From assembly GCF_010726245.1 (NCBI RefSeq), contig NZ_AP022561.1, positions 310,001 through 374,000 of the forward strand: a DNA stretch of 64,000 nt. The letters run 5' to 3'. Below, piece by piece: positions 1 through 8,780 of this stretch; position 1 is the stretch's first letter; every line of letters starts with the position of its first letter. The notes below the pieces were generated by a model, which ran no database searches, had not been told where the DNA came from, and saw nothing but the letters and a program-made list of their open reading frames with translations. Origin of the DNA: Mycolicibacterium aichiense (lineage in GTDB: Bacteria > Actinomycetota > Actinomycetes > Mycobacteriales > Mycobacteriaceae). The translations under genes were made by a program, and so were the position numbers.

Positions 1-455
1 CGTTGTTCGTGGTGCTGCCCCTGATCATCCCGACCCGGATCCTCGACGAGGCCAATGTCATCGTCGCGTTGACCCTCTACACCACCGCGTTGCTTGTGCG
101 GGCGGTGCCCGAAGCGCTGGATGCGGTACCGGCCCAGGTGCGTGACGCCGCCACCGCGGTCGGCTACACCCGGGTCTCGCGGATGCTCAAAGTTGAACTG
201 CCGCTGTCAATTCCAGTCCTTATCGCCGGTCTGCGGGTGGTGGCGGTGACGAACATCTCGATGGTGTCGGTGGGTTCGGTCATCGGCATCGGCGGGCTGG
301 GAACCTGGTTCACCGAGGGCTATCAAGCCGACAAGAGTGACCAGATCGTCGCCGGCATCATCGCGATCTTCCTGCTCGCGATCGTCATCGACGTGCTGAT
401 CCTGCTGGCCGGCCGGTTGATCACCCCGTGGGCCCGGGTGAAGGCGGGCTCATGA
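1..455 (+). CDS. proW: Osmoprotectant ABC importer permease (ProW-type), 5' end cut by window
   Basis: Membrane subunit of a glycine-betaine/proline-type (OpuC/ProW) ABC importer; the ATPase and binding protein would lie upstream, outside the window. The frame is open from the first base, so the N-terminus is missing and 150 residues remain. They include hydrophobic segments near the start and near residues 115-140, and a cytoplasmic EAA-type loop (AATAVGYTRVSRML, about residues 49-62) that docks on the ATPase. The TGA overlaps the ATG of the next permease (ATGA, 452-455), so the two are probably translationally coupled. The order matches proX-proV-proW-proZ of M. tuberculosis. The substrate is inferred from the family. 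Confidence 0.9.
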   Translation, partial: LFVVLPLIIPTRILDEANVIVALTLYTTALLVRAVPEALDAVPAQVRDAATAVGYTRVSRMLKVELPLSIPVLIAGLRVVAVTNISMVSVGSVIGIGGLGTWFTEGYQADKSDQIVAGIIAIFLLAIVIDVLILLAGRLITPWARVKAGS

Positions 456-1240
456 ACTTCCTGCAGCAGGCCCTCGACTACATCTTCACCGGCGCCAACT
501 GGGGCGGCCGGGCCGGGCTGGCGGTCCGCATCGCCGAGCACCTGCAGTACACCGCCGTCGCGGTCGTCGTCTCCGCGCTCATCGCGATTCCCATCGGCCT
601 GCTGATCGGGCATACCGGACGCGGGACCTTCCTGGTGGTCACCGGGGTCAACGCCCTGCGTGCACTGCCCACGCTGGGCGTACTGCTGCTCGGGGTGTTG
701 CTGTGGGGGCTCGGGCTGCTGCCGCCCACGGTCGCGCTGATGCTGCTGGGCATCCCGCCGCTGCTGGCCGGCACCTATGCCGGGATCGCGAACGTCGACC
801 CGGCGGTGGTGGATGCGGCCCGGTCGATGGGCATGACCGAGACCAGGGTTTTGCTGCGCGTCGAGGTACCCAACGCGCTGCCGCTGATTTTGGGCGGACT
901 GCGCACAGCGACCCTGCAGGTGGTGGCGACCGCGACGGTGGCGGCCTACGCCAGCCTCGGCGGCCTGGGGCGCTACCTGATCGACGGCATCAAGGTCCGC
1001 CAGTTCTACCTCGCCCTGGTAGGTGCGTTGCTGGTAACGGTGCTGGCCCTGGCGCTCGATGCGCTGCTGGCGCTGGCCGTGTGGGCTTCGGTGCCCGGGT
1101 CGGGCCGATTCCGGCGGATGCCGCAACCGTTGCTCGACGACGAGGTCAGTTTGGATGCACGCGTACCCACATCACAGATGAGCCGCACTTCCCCACCTGG
1201 TTACGAACGGGGCGGCCCGTCGCATACGGTAGACGGGTGA
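452..1240 (+). CDS. proZ: Osmoprotectant ABC importer permease (ProZ-type)
   Basis: Second permease of the same importer, 262 aa. The ATG at 452 overlaps the proW stop and gives the N-terminus MNFLQQALDYIF; an in-frame GTG at 428 would sit inside proW and is less likely. Several membrane helices surround an EAA loop (AARSMGMTETRVLLRVEVP, near residues 128-146). The last 40 or so residues are hydrophilic and longer than the core family, ending GGPSHTVDG. The next gene starts inside the stop (GTGA, 1237-1240). ProW and ProZ would form a heterodimeric channel. Confidence 0.9.
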   Translation: MNFLQQALDYIFTGANWGGRAGLAVRIAEHLQYTAVAVVVSALIAIPIGLLIGHTGRGTFLVVTGVNALRALPTLGVLLLGVLLWGLGLLPPTVALMLLGIPPLLAGTYAGIANVDPAVVDAARSMGMTETRVLLRVEVPNALPLILGGLRTATLQVVATATVAAYASLGGLGRYLIDGIKVRQFYLALVGALLVTVLALALDALLALAVWASVPGSGRFRRMPQPLLDDEVSLDARVPTSQMSRTSPPGYERGGPSHTVDG

Positions 1241-1839
1241 GTGCAGCCAACGACTCGACCGAAAGCGCCTGGCCGGCGATCCTGACCTGGCGCGCGCACG
1301 ATGATTCGCGGATGGAATCCGCCCGAGTCCAGCTATCAGGGAAGCGGATCAAGGCCTACGGCCGAATCGTCGCCGCGGCCGCCGAGACCAACCCGGCCTT
1401 CAGCGCTTCCTATGACCTGGTGACCGATGAGACCGGCGCTACCAAACGGCTGTCCATGAGCGTCACCCTCGCCGAGCGGGATCGGCAGCTGTCGATCGCC
1501 CGCGACGAGGAAGGCATGTGGCTCATCACCGATCACCAGGGCCAGTCGCGCGGTGCCTACGAAGGGGCGTTGGACGTCGACGTCGTCTTCAGCCCGTTCT
1601 TCAACGCCCTGCCGATCCGGCGCACCGGCTTGTATCAGCGGGTCGATTCGGTGACGCTGCCGGTGGTGTACGTGAGTTTGCCCGACCTGACCGTCAAGCA
1701 GGCCACCATCAGCTACGGCAGCTCCGGCCCGGACACCGGGGACGGCATCAAGCTGCACTCACCGGTCGCCGACACCACGATCACGGTCGACGCCGACGGC
1801 TTCATCGTCGACTACCCAGGACTGGCAACGCGGATCTGA
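1237..1839 (+). CDS. Putative glycolipid-binding family protein
   Basis: 200-aa soluble protein, no signal peptide seen, resembling the putative glycolipid-binding family (PF06475, typified by Pseudomonas PA1994 and mycobacterial Rv3755c). The GTG start ([10 protein letters not shown]) overlaps the proZ stop by 4 bp, suggesting co-transcription with the importer. Family-like features are the N-terminal W-x-A-x-x-x-x-S-x-E-S-A-R region and the middle stretch [18 protein letters not shown]. Its last 38 bp overlap the 3' end of convergent tyrA. Ligand and role are unknown; the family name comes from structural similarity, not from a demonstrated function. Confidence 0.8.
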   Translation: MSAANDSTESAWPAILTWRAHDDSRMESARVQLSGKRIKAYGRIVAAAAETNPAFSASYDLVTDETGATKRLSMSVTLAERDRQLSIARDEEGMWLITDHQGQSRGAYEGALDVDVVFSPFFNALPIRRTGLYQRVDSVTLPVVYVSLPDLTVKQATISYGSSGPDTGDGIKLHSPVADTTITVDADGFIVDYPGLATRI

Positions 1840-2761
1840 TCACGCCGCCGGCCCGACCGGCGGCGGCGAGCTCCGCGCGCCAATCCTCTTCCCCGATCGC
1901 GATGGTCACGATCTGCGGGCGCGAGAAGCTGTCGTAGCGCGCACGGGCGGCATGCCCGGCCTCGACGAGCTCGGCCACCGAACCCCTGTCGGCCAGCGAT
2001 GCACGGGCCTGATTCAGTAACTCCAACGCGCGATCGAGAGTGGGCAGCAGCTGCTCGGCGTTCGCCTCGCACATGGCCCGAACCAGATCGGGGGCCGTCG
2101 CCGCGACCCGGGTGCCGTCCCGAAATGAGCCGGCCGCCAGAGCAAATGCCAGCGGAACCTCGCCCGCCGTCTCCGCCAATGCCTCGGCGAGCAGATGCGG
2201 AAGATGCGAAATGCTGGCCGCCGCAGCGTCGTGCTCGTCGGACGTGGCTGGGACGACGACGGCCTGGCAGTCCAGCGCCAGGTGCATCACCTGCTCCCAC
2301 ACCCGGGCATCGACGTGCTCGTCGACGGTGAGGACCCATGGTGCTCCCGCGAACAGTCTCGCGTCGCCCGCGCTCCACCCGGAGTGGGCGGTGCCGGCCA
2401 TCGGGTGGCCGCCGACGTAGCGGTCGAGCAGGCCGGCCTTACGGACCGCATCGAGGACCGCGCGCTTGACGCTGATGACATCGGTCAGCGGGCAGTCGCC
2501 GGCGACGTCCTTGATGTGGCTGAGCAACTGCGACACCGCCGGCATCGGCACGGCCAGGACGATCAGCGCCTCGCGCTCGGCGGCCCACTCCAATGCCTCG
2601 GTGAGATCGGTGGTGGCGGAGAAACCGTCGAACCGCGCGCCCTGGGCGCCCTCGACGGATCGGTTGTAGCCGAGTGCTTCACGCCCGGCCCCGACCGCCG
2701 CTCGCAACACCGAGCCGCCGATGAGCCCGAGACCGAGGACGCACACGGGTGTCTTCGTCAC
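1802..2761 (-). CDS. tyrA: Prephenate dehydrogenase
   Basis: Oxidises prephenate to 4-hydroxyphenylpyruvate with NAD(P)+ in tyrosine synthesis. 319 aa from the GTG at 2761 ([17 protein letters not shown]); an in-frame ATG at 2779 would add six residues. The Rossmann glycine motif GLGLIGGS is at residues 10-17, and the catalytic-domain signature [13 protein letters not shown] lies near residue 115. No C-terminal ACT domain is obvious. It stands divergently from the TadA-partner gene and overlaps the 3' end of the glycolipid-binding gene by 38 bp, an antisense arrangement. The place in the gene order equals Rv3754. Confidence 0.92.
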   Translation of the reverse strand: MTKTPVCVLGLGLIGGSVLRAAVGAGREALGYNRSVEGAQGARFDGFSATTDLTEALEWAAEREALIVLAVPMPAVSQLLSHIKDVAGDCPLTDVISVKRAVLDAVRKAGLLDRYVGGHPMAGTAHSGWSAGDARLFAGAPWVLTVDEHVDARVWEQVMHLALDCQAVVVPATSDEHDAAAASISHLPHLLAEALAETAGEVPLAFALAAGSFRDGTRVAATAPDLVRAMCEANAEQLLPTLDRALELLNQARASLADRGSVAELVEAGHAARARYDSFSRPQIVTIAIGEEDWRAELAAAGRAGGVIRSALPVLGSRR

Positions 2762-2842
2762 ATGTCCAGGTTGACACATCCAAACCGCACGGCAGATGGG
2801 TACCTGGTCAAAAGGCCTGATCAGCGACTAGCGTATGCGCCC

Positions 2843-3361
2843 ATGGAAGCACAGCGTGCCCAGAACAGCCCCGGGTCGGAGGCCCCGGATGGCTTCGGGG
2901 TCGCCGTGGTTCGCGAAGACGGCAAGTGGCGTTGCTCGGCCATGAGCGCAAAGGTTTTGACCAGCCTGACTGCTGCCGAGACGGAGTTGCGAGAATTGCG
3001 CAGCGCCGGCGCAGTGTTCGGGCTGTTGGACATCGACGACGAGTTCTTCCTGATCGTGCGGCCGGCGCCGTCAGGGACGCGGCTGCTGTTGTCGGATGCG
3101 ACGGCGGCGCTGGATTACGACATTGCCGCCGAGGCGCTGGAGACTCTGGACGCCGACATTTCACCGGAAGATCTCGACGATGCCGACCCGTTCGAAGAGG
3201 GTGACCTGGGTGTCCTGGCCGATATCGGGCTGCCCGAGCCGGTGCTGAGCGTGATCCTCGACGAAACCGATCTGTACGCCGACGAACAACTCGGCCGGAT
3301 CGCGCGGGAGATGGGTTTCGCCGACGAGCTGTCAGCAGTGCTCGACCGCCTCGAGCGGTGA
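2843..3361 (+). CDS. tRNA adenosine deaminase-associated protein
   Basis: 172-aa acidic cytoplasmic protein of the actinobacterial family encoded immediately upstream of tadA (Rv3753c in M. tuberculosis). The ATG at 2843 follows the divergent tyrA promoter region. Residues 14-110 form the conserved part (GFGVAVVREDGKWRC at the start); residues 95-140 are strongly acidic. Its stop overlaps the tadA start (GTGA, 3358-3361), so the two should be translationally coupled. A role as partner or stabiliser of TadA is inferred from this fixed pairing; no catalytic motif is visible. Confidence 0.85.
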   Translation: MEAQRAQNSPGSEAPDGFGVAVVREDGKWRCSAMSAKVLTSLTAAETELRELRSAGAVFGLLDIDDEFFLIVRPAPSGTRLLLSDATAALDYDIAAEALETLDADISPEDLDDADPFEEGDLGVLADIGLPEPVLSVILDETDLYADEQLGRIAREMGFADELSAVLDRLER

Positions 3362-3819
3362 ATCGCGACGAACTCCTGGTGCGCGCGGCCATCGACGCCG
3401 CCGGACTGGCCGGGTCCGAGGACGTGCCGATCGGTGCGGTGGTCGTCGGCCCGGACGGCACCGAGCTGGCCCGGGCAGCCAACGCCCGCGAGAAGCTCGG
3501 TGACCCGACCGCCCACGCCGAGATTCTGGCGCTGCGGGCGGCCGCCCAGGTGTACGGCGACGGGTGGCGGCTGGCGGGAACGACGCTGGCGGTGACCGTC
3601 GAGCCGTGCACGATGTGCGCGGGCGCGTTGGTGATGGCCCGGGTGGCGCGCGTGGTGTTCGGTGCGTGGGAGCCCAAAACCGGTGCGGCGGGCTCACTTT
3701 GGGATGTGGTGCGCGACCGGCGGCTGACGCATCGGCCAGAGGTGCGCGGGGGAGTGCTTGCCGACGAGTGCGCCGGGCTGTTGGAGGGCTTTTTCGCTCG
3801 TCAGCGCGATTTGGGTTAG
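3358..3819 (+). CDS. tadA: tRNA-specific adenosine deaminase
   Basis: Deaminates the wobble adenosine 34 of tRNA-Arg(ACG) to inosine. 153 aa from a GTG start that overlaps the preceding gene. Zinc-deaminase motifs are complete: H53-A-E55 (TAHAEILAL) supplies the zinc ligand and proton shuttle, and P83-C84-x-x-C87 (EPCTMCAGA) the two cysteines. Length fits the TadA family. The downstream tRNA-Ser gene begins 28 bp after the stop. A cytidine deaminase is a less likely reading, given the EPCTMC context and the upstream partner gene. Confidence 0.92.
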   Translation: MNRDELLVRAAIDAAGLAGSEDVPIGAVVVGPDGTELARAANAREKLGDPTAHAEILALRAAAQVYGDGWRLAGTTLAVTVEPCTMCAGALVMARVARVVFGAWEPKTGAAGSLWDVVRDRRLTHRPEVRGGVLADECAGLLEGFFARQRDLG

Positions 3820-3847
3820 CCCGCCCGCGACACGTAAGCTCTTCGGC

Positions 3848-3938
3848 GGTGGCGTGTCCGAGCGGCCTAAGGAGCACGCCTCGAAAGCGTGTGACGGGTA
3901 ACCCCCGTCCGAGGGTTCAAATCCCTCCGCCACCGCCA
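3848..3938 (+). tRNA. tRNA-Ser (anticodon CGA)
   Basis: A 91-nt class II tRNA. The acceptor arms GGTGGCG (3848-3854) and CGCCACC (3928-3934) pair perfectly, then discriminator G and an encoded CCA. The anticodon loop ctCGAaa reads UCG serine codons. A long variable arm (ACGGGTAACCCCCGT) marks it as class II serine, and the T arm is GAGGG-TTCAAAT-CCCTC. Only 28 bp separate it from tadA. Confidence 0.96.
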
Positions 3939-3939
3939 T

Positions 3940-3972
3940 AAGCCCCGAAGCCTGCATTGGCTTGCGGGGCTT
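3940..3972 (+). terminator. Hairpin downstream of tRNA-Ser(CGA)
   Basis: AAGCCCCGAAGCC (3940-3952) pairs with GGCTTGCGGGGCTT (3959-3972), leaving one unpaired base, around a 6-nt loop directly after the tRNA CCA. No long T-run follows, as is usual in mycobacteria. Confidence 0.7.
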
Positions 3973-4129
3973 TGTCGACGGCAGTGGTTCGCCGACAGTG
4001 GGGGATACCGGCGGTAAAGGCACGAGATCTCGACGACAAGACGCACGCTCGGCGTCGTACGGCCGGCGACTGACGCCTGTTTTGCTGAATCGCCAGCAAA
4101 CCCCGCGCGCGTCCGTCAAGGTAGTAAGC

Positions 4130-4567
4130 ATGGCGAAAGATCTCCGGGCTCGGGTGTTTGTCGCGGCGACAACCGTTTTCGTCGTCGGCTCGGTTCTCGG
4201 TGTACCGAGTGCGGCGGCTGACGATTCGGTCTGCACTTCGGTGGGCCAGTACTGCGGCTTCTACTCGCCGTCGCGCAACATCAGTTGTGAGATCAACACC
4301 GGCGGCCGCGTCGGCGAGGACGGCGTGTACTGCCAGACCGACAGCCCGCCCCAGTCGGTCACGCTGAACAACGACGGCACGTTCAAGTCGTGTACGGGCG
4401 TGAGCTGCCTTGGCAACGCCGCACAGGGGATCCCGACGCTCGCCTACGGAAAGACGATGGCGCTCGGGCAATTCACGTGTCTCTCCGAAGAGAGCGGGGT
4501 CAGCTGCACCTCGGCGGGCGGTCGTGGTTTCACAATCTCCAGAAGCGGCATCGGCACAGCCGGCTGA
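4130..4567 (+). CDS. Small secreted cysteine-rich protein (DUF6636-like)
   Basis: 145 aa. The ATG at 4130 gives a classical Sec signal peptide (MAKDLRARVFVAATTVFVVG..., likely cut near AAA-DDS at residues 30-33). The mature part has eight cysteines and the stretch FYSPSRNISCEI, like the F-x-SPSGNI-x-C core of DUF6636 proteins of mycobacteria, so an exported disulphide-stabilised domain is likely. An in-frame start at 3962 would place 56 odd residues before the signal peptide and was rejected. The gene stands alone between the tRNA terminator and the type VII cassette. Function unknown. Confidence 0.75.
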   Translation: MAKDLRARVFVAATTVFVVGSVLGVPSAAADDSVCTSVGQYCGFYSPSRNISCEINTGGRVGEDGVYCQTDSPPQSVTLNNDGTFKSCTGVSCLGNAAQGIPTLAYGKTMALGQFTCLSEESGVSCTSAGGRGFTISRSGIGTAG

Positions 4568-4612
4568 TTGCGGTGACTTGCAGGTCGGGGACCAGCTCCT
4601 AAGATCGGCGCT

Positions 4613-4900
4613 ATGGGTTTGCTGGACACCAGCTGCGTCGGATTGAACCAGCTAGCCACGGACTGTCGGTCCCTTGGCGCGGCGATAGCCGCAGGGACTG
4701 ATTACGCGCCCAGTGGGTCGACGTGGCAGGCGACGGTCGCGGCCATCAATGACGCCAACGCCGACGCTGCCGTCGCTGCCCGTGCGATGGGTGCGCGGAT
4801 GCAGGACACCGCCGCGAGTCTGAGCATCACGGCTGCACACTACGAAGTGAACGAGGATCGCTCGGCCAGTGACCTACGTGTTCTGGTAGCCGAGGTGTAG
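4613..4900 (+). CDS. EspC-like (WXG100/T7SS) small substrate
   Basis: 95 aa, length and composition of the EspC/DUF2580 or WXG100-like type VII secretion partners: mostly alanine-rich helix, a Trp in the middle (SGSTWQATVAA) where WXG proteins turn, and a C-terminal Y-x-x-x-E (YEVNE, near residues 78-82), which matches the general type VII signal YxxxD/E. No Sec signal. The next gene begins at the base after its TAG (4901), so the two are coupled. Predicted to pair with the helical N-terminus of the next protein and leave through an ESX system encoded elsewhere. Partner and ESX assignment are inferences. Confidence 0.7.
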   Translation: MGLLDTSCVGLNQLATDCRSLGAAIAAGTDYAPSGSTWQATVAAINDANADAAVAARAMGARMQDTAASLSITAAHYEVNEDRSASDLRVLVAEV

Positions 4901-5995
4901 ATGGCCGCCATCGGTGTGATCCCGTCGCTAACGCAGGTCCGCGCCTGGGATGTCGGCCACCTCAGCGAGGCAGCGGCCCGCTGGACTGACACAGCGGCTG
5001 GGTGGGAGGACGCTTTCACGCGCGTCTCATCGCAGATATCCGTTCCGGGTGGCACTCGGTGGGACGGCTCGGCCTCTCAGGCCGCCCAAGTACGGGCTTT
5101 CTCGGACCGTCTGCGCGTCACCGGCTTGGCTGACCGGCTTCACGAAGCCGCGCGAATCGCTGAGCGCGGCGCTGATCAGATCGCGTATGCCAAACAGCGA
5201 GTCGTTGATTCGGTGCACCGAGCAAGCGAAGCTGGATTCGTTGTCGGCGAGGACTTTTCGGTCACCACCCGCAATGCGGTCAGCCCGGCGGACATGGCAA
5301 TTTGGCAGGCTGAGGCTGAAGCCTTCGCTACGGACATAGGAGCCCGGGTAGGCGAACTCGTCCTCGCTGATCGCCAGATCGCGGCGCGAATAAGGAATGC
5401 CACGGCAGGTGTCGGTGCTGCGAACTTCCTCGACGGCGAGGGGGAGAGCGTCGTGGAGCCCGCAAGCGCCCTCCGCTTCAAGGATTCGCCGGCGGATGAC
5501 ACCAGCGACCCTCCCGCGCCCGGCGGAGGGTATGGCAGCTATCACTACGGCTACCCGTTCAGCACACCGGAGGGCTGGACGAAAGAGCAGATCATGAGCG
5601 AGACCCGGGCACATTTCAACAATTACTTCACCTTCACCGCGGATCCGGCTGACCTGGTCGAAGGTGCCACGATCAACCTCCAAGGACCGTTCGGTGAGAA
5701 CGAGCCGGTGAAGGTTGTGAGTGTCACGCCCGACAGCTTTACCTTCGTATCGCTGCCCGGCCATAACGAAGGTGCCGGCCGCACAATTACTTTCAGCATC
5801 GTCCAAGCGCCGGCAAGTCCAATACCCGGACGCCTGGCTTGGGAATTGCGGGTCGCCGCGTCGGGTCCCGTGTCAGACCTCAGCCTCATACCGGGCACCA
5901 GCTGGCTGAACAAGGCCGTGTGGCAGGTGTTCGCCGACAATCTCAACGCGAGGCTGCCGGGTCGACCGCCGCAGCCTGGTGTGGTCGTCGTCTGA
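4901..5995 (+). CDS. WXG-type protein with unknown C-terminal domain (candidate T7SS effector)
   Basis: 364 aa. Residues 1-125 are helical with tryptophans at 16, 28, 35 and 54, and a W54-D-G56 turn typical of WXG/LXG-like targeting domains. A helical middle (about 130-185) leads to a proline/aspartate linker (SPADDTSDPPAPGGGYGSYH, about 195-214) and a C-terminal domain (about 215-364) containing YYFTFTADPADLVEG-like and LPGHNEGAGRTITF stretches that I do not recognise. The architecture (secretion module, linker, compact C-terminal domain, followed at once by a small gene) is that of a polymorphic toxin, but no catalytic motif is evident. The ATG directly abuts the upstream stop; the TGA overlaps the next ATG. 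Confidence 0.7.
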   Translation: MAAIGVIPSLTQVRAWDVGHLSEAAARWTDTAAGWEDAFTRVSSQISVPGGTRWDGSASQAAQVRAFSDRLRVTGLADRLHEAARIAERGADQIAYAKQRVVDSVHRASEAGFVVGEDFSVTTRNAVSPADMAIWQAEAEAFATDIGARVGELVLADRQIAARIRNATAGVGAANFLDGEGESVVEPASALRFKDSPADDTSDPPAPGGGYGSYHYGYPFSTPEGWTKEQIMSETRAHFNNYFTFTADPADLVEGATINLQGPFGENEPVKVVSVTPDSFTFVSLPGHNEGAGRTITFSIVQAPASPIPGRLAWELRVAASGPVSDLSLIPGTSWLNKAVWQVFADNLNARLPGRPPQPGVVVV

Positions 5996-6267
5996 TGGCG
6001 ACCACGCCGGTACGCAGGACGCTGTCCGCCCTCATCGGGGCGGTAGTCGGCTACCTGGTGTGGCTCGGCGCAACCGCGATCATCGCGGCAACTACCCCAG
6101 TGCGCTTCTGGGTGCTCTCCGGTGCCATCGTGCTGGTTGCCCTCACCTCGATCGCGGTGGCCTTGGCCGTCCGCCACAAGCACACGCTCAAGGCTGCGGC
6201 CTTCTGGTCTGCACCGGTTCTCCCGATCCTGTTCAGCGTCTACCTGCTGGTCGTCGTCGTTACGTAA
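5995..6267 (+). CDS. Small three-helix membrane protein (candidate immunity protein)
   Basis: 90 aa with three predicted membrane spans: about residues 10-32, 37-59 and 67-89. The ATG at 5995 overlaps the stop of the WXG-type gene (TGATG), so expression is coupled to it. An earlier in-frame start inside that gene is possible but unlikely. No family is recognised. By position it could be the cognate immunity protein of a membrane- or periplasm-acting effector, or an accessory export factor; the sequence alone cannot tell. Confidence 0.65.
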   Translation: MATTPVRRTLSALIGAVVGYLVWLGATAIIAATTPVRFWVLSGAIVLVALTSIAVALAVRHKHTLKAAAFWSAPVLPILFSVYLLVVVVT

Positions 6268-6385
6268 ATCGTCGCCCTGCCTGCGCCATGGCTGTGAATA
6301 CCGCTCGACGCGTCGCGATTCCCAGGAACCTCGCCTACCCTGGCGCTTTGACGATTCAACGTTGTATGCCAGGGGGTTCGAGATC

Positions 6386-6670
6386 ATGACGACCGCTTCG
6401 ACCAGCACCCGACGATTGCTTTATGCCGCAATCGGATTGGCGATCGCGGCCGCCCCGGCTGTCGCGGTGTTCGCCGCCGCCGACCCCACGCCGCGGCTGG
6501 CGGCGCAGTGCGCGGACTCCGATACCGAGGACAGCTTCTCGATGAACTGCGCGCCGACGATCATTCCCGATACCAGCGATCAGCTCACCGAGGCCGAGGT
6601 GGCCGAGCCCGGCTTCAACGGCGGCAACCACAGCGGCGGTGGCGGCGGTGGGGGCGGCGGACACCGCTGA
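6386..6670 (+). CDS. Small secreted protein with glycine-rich tail
   Basis: 94 aa. A Sec signal peptide (MTTASTSTRRLLYAAIGLAI..., cut near AAA at residues 30-32) is followed by a short segment with two cysteines (QCADSDTEDSFSMNCAPTI) and a tail of ten or more glycines ending GGGHR. It resembles small mycobacterial exported proteins annotated as intersectin-EH binding protein Ibp1, a name of doubtful meaning. The C-P/N-rich mature region suggests a disulphide loop. It lies alone after the type VII cassette, 118 bp from it. Function unknown. Confidence 0.7.
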   Translation: MTTASTSTRRLLYAAIGLAIAAAPAVAVFAAADPTPRLAAQCADSDTEDSFSMNCAPTIIPDTSDQLTEAEVAEPGFNGGNHSGGGGGGGGGHR

Positions 6671-6850
6671 CCCAAAGCGGCGCCGGACAACCATTCCATC
6701 GTGCGGTTTCATCCGCGACACTCCGGCGCCGGCGTATCAGTTCGCACTCTCGCTCCTGCCGCCGCTGACCGGGCGCGACGCCTCTGGGAAATCCGTGTGG
6801 CAAACCGGTGTAATGGGCACACGGGTTAGAAATCTAAGCGGAGGTCATCG

Positions 6851-8212
6851 ATGGAGCTGATTTCACCGACCGACTCGATGTTCTTGCTGGCCGAGTCCCG
6901 AGAACATCCCATGCACGTCGGTGGCCTGCAGCTGTTCGAGCCGCCCGAGGGCATGGGCCCGGAGTTCCTGGCCGGCATCTACAACGATCTGCTCACCTAT
7001 CAGGACGTGCAGCCGACGTTCCGCAAGCACCCTGGTGCATTCTTCGGCGGCATCGCCAACCTGACCTGGGCCTTCGACCGCGACATCGATCTGGAATACC
7101 ACCTGCGCCGCTCGGCGCTGCCCCAGCCGGGCCGGGTCCGTGAACTCCTCGAGCTGACCTCGCGATTGCACGGCAGTCTGCTCGATCGGCACCGGCCGCT
7201 GTGGGAGACCCACCTGGTCGAAGGCCTCAACGATGGGCGGGTCGCGGTCTACACCAAGGTGCACCACTCGCTGCTCGACGGTGTCTCGGCGATGAAGCTG
7301 ACCCGGCGCACCCTGTCGACGGATCCGCAGGACGACGAGATCCGGGCGCCGTGGACCATCGGCCCGCGCGCACGCACCAAAGACAACGGCCGCGGGTCGC
7401 CGCTGGGCGGTCTGAGGCGAGCGGCCGGATCAATGATGGGGCTGGCCCCCTCCGCGGTGACCATCGCGCGCGCCGCCCTCCTCGAACAACAGCTGACCCT
7501 GCCGTTCGAGGCGCCCAAGACGATGTTCAACGTCCCGATCGGTGGGGCTCGTCGCGTGGCCGCTCAGTCCTGGCCGGTCAAACGCATCATCGCGATCAAG
7601 GACGCCGCAGGTGTCACCGTCAACGACGTCATCCTGGCGATGTGCGCGGGTGCGCTGCGGGCCTATCTGATCGAGCAGGACGCCCTGCCCGACAAGCCGC
7701 TGATCGCCATGGTGCCGGTCAATCTGCGCGACGAGGATGACCAGTCCAGTGGTGGCAACCAGGTCGGCGCCATCCTGTGCAACCTGGCCACCGACGAGAG
7801 TGACCCGGCCAAGCGCCTGGCGGCGATCAACGCGTCGATCAGCGGCAACAAAGAGGTGTTCCTGCAGTTGCCCAAGATGCAGCAGCTGGCCCTGTCTGCG
7901 TTCAACATGGCACCCCTGGCCCTGACCCTGCTGCCGGCGCTGGCTGCCGCGGCTGCGCCTCCGTTCAACATCGTGATCTCCAACGTGCCCGGTGCCCGCG
8001 AGCCGCTGTACTGGCACGGCGCACGGCTGGACGGCAATTATCCGTTGTCGATCGCGCTCGACGGCCAAGCGCTCAACATCACGATGTCCAACAACGCCGA
8101 CAATCTCGACTTCGGCTTGGTCGGCTGCCGGCGCAGCATCCCGCATCTGCAAAGGCTGCTCGCTCAGCTGGAGGACTCGCTGGCCGGGCTCGAAAAGGCG
8201 GTCGGGGTCTAA
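6851..8212 (+). CDS. Wax ester synthase / diacylglycerol acyltransferase (WS/DGAT)
   Basis: 453 aa, the standard WS/DGAT length. It condenses acyl-CoA with diacylglycerol or a fatty alcohol to make triacylglycerol or wax ester at the membrane or lipid droplet. The catalytic motif H138-H139-S-L-L-D143-G is intact, and conserved blocks near PLWETHLVEG (residues 116-125) and NVPGAREPLYW (C-terminal half) are present. A GGAGG ribosome site sits 7 nt before the ATG. It belongs to the large Tgs family of mycobacteria; which acceptor it prefers cannot be read from sequence. A strong hairpin follows the stop. Confidence 0.92.
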   Translation: MELISPTDSMFLLAESREHPMHVGGLQLFEPPEGMGPEFLAGIYNDLLTYQDVQPTFRKHPGAFFGGIANLTWAFDRDIDLEYHLRRSALPQPGRVRELLELTSRLHGSLLDRHRPLWETHLVEGLNDGRVAVYTKVHHSLLDGVSAMKLTRRTLSTDPQDDEIRAPWTIGPRARTKDNGRGSPLGGLRRAAGSMMGLAPSAVTIARAALLEQQLTLPFEAPKTMFNVPIGGARRVAAQSWPVKRIIAIKDAAGVTVNDVILAMCAGALRAYLIEQDALPDKPLIAMVPVNLRDEDDQSSGGNQVGAILCNLATDESDPAKRLAAINASISGNKEVFLQLPKMQQLALSAFNMAPLALTLLPALAAAAAPPFNIVISNVPGAREPLYWHGARLDGNYPLSIALDGQALNITMSNNADNLDFGLVGCRRSIPHLQRLLAQLEDSLAGLEKAVGV

Positions 8213-8220
8213 CCACAAGA

Positions 8221-8253
8221 AAGCGGCGGCGACCCCTCGGGGCGCCGCCGCTT
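8221..8253. terminator. Bidirectional hairpin between convergent genes
   Basis: AAGCGGCGGCG (8221-8231) and CGCCGCCGCTT (8243-8253) are a perfect 11-bp inverted repeat with loop ACCCCTCGGGG, which can itself pair CCCC with GGGG. It lies between the WS/DGAT stop and the lipoprotein stop and could end both transcripts. Confidence 0.8.
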
Positions 8254-8267
8254 CGTCCGGGCTGCCG

Positions 8268-8780
8268 CTACGGGCAGGTGACCTGAATTTCGAAAGGCTT
8301 GGTCACCGGCTGCATCGGGTTGGCCATGTCGACGCCCGTCGCAGTTCCGCTGATCTTGTAGGTGTTGCCGTCCTTGGTGGCGGTGGCGTTGGCGCCACCG
8401 GGCACGCCCGCGGTGTAGCCCAGCGTGACGCCGTTGACGTTGCCAAGGCCGACGGACTGCACGGACGAGGCATCGGCGGACAGGACGGCGGCGATACCGG
8501 TGGTCGCCTCGCCGATCGCGATGTTGAGGTTGCCGCCGGCCGTCGCGCAGACGACCTGACCCTGGACGTTCTGCGCCTGACCGTCGATCGTCACCGTGGC
8601 GGTCCCTGCACCGGCGGTCGCGCTCGGGGATCCCGCCGCACTCGTCGTCGTCGCAGCCGCGGATGTCGTCGCACTTGCGCTCGTCGTCGACGTTGATTTG
8701 TTGTCGTCTTTCGAACAACCTGACAATCCGGCCACCAGGACCGCGGCGCCGGCAACGGTCACCACCAAGCCACGTTTCAC
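8268..8780 (-). CDS. LpqH-family (19-kDa antigen) lipoprotein
   Basis: 170 aa from the GTG at 8780, preceded by a good ribosome site (AAGGAG) 7 nt upstream. Signal peptide [21 protein letters not shown] ends at lipobox Cys22 (L-S-G-C), so the protein should be acylated and surface-anchored. Residues 25-65 are a serine/threonine/alanine-rich linker, typical of O-glycosylated mycobacterial lipoproteins. The C-terminal domain carries two cysteines (VVCATAGG and VTCP at the end) as in the 19-kDa antigen family. Stands divergently from the dehalogenase gene. Confidence 0.88.
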   Translation of the reverse strand: MKRGLVVTVAGAAVLVAGLSGCSKDDNKSTSTTSASATTSAAATTTSAAGSPSATAGAGTATVTIDGQAQNVQGQVVCATAGGNLNIAIGEATTGIAAVLSADASSVQSVGLGNVNGVTLGYTAGVPGGANATATKDGNTYKISGTATGVDMANPMQPVTKPFEIQVTCP

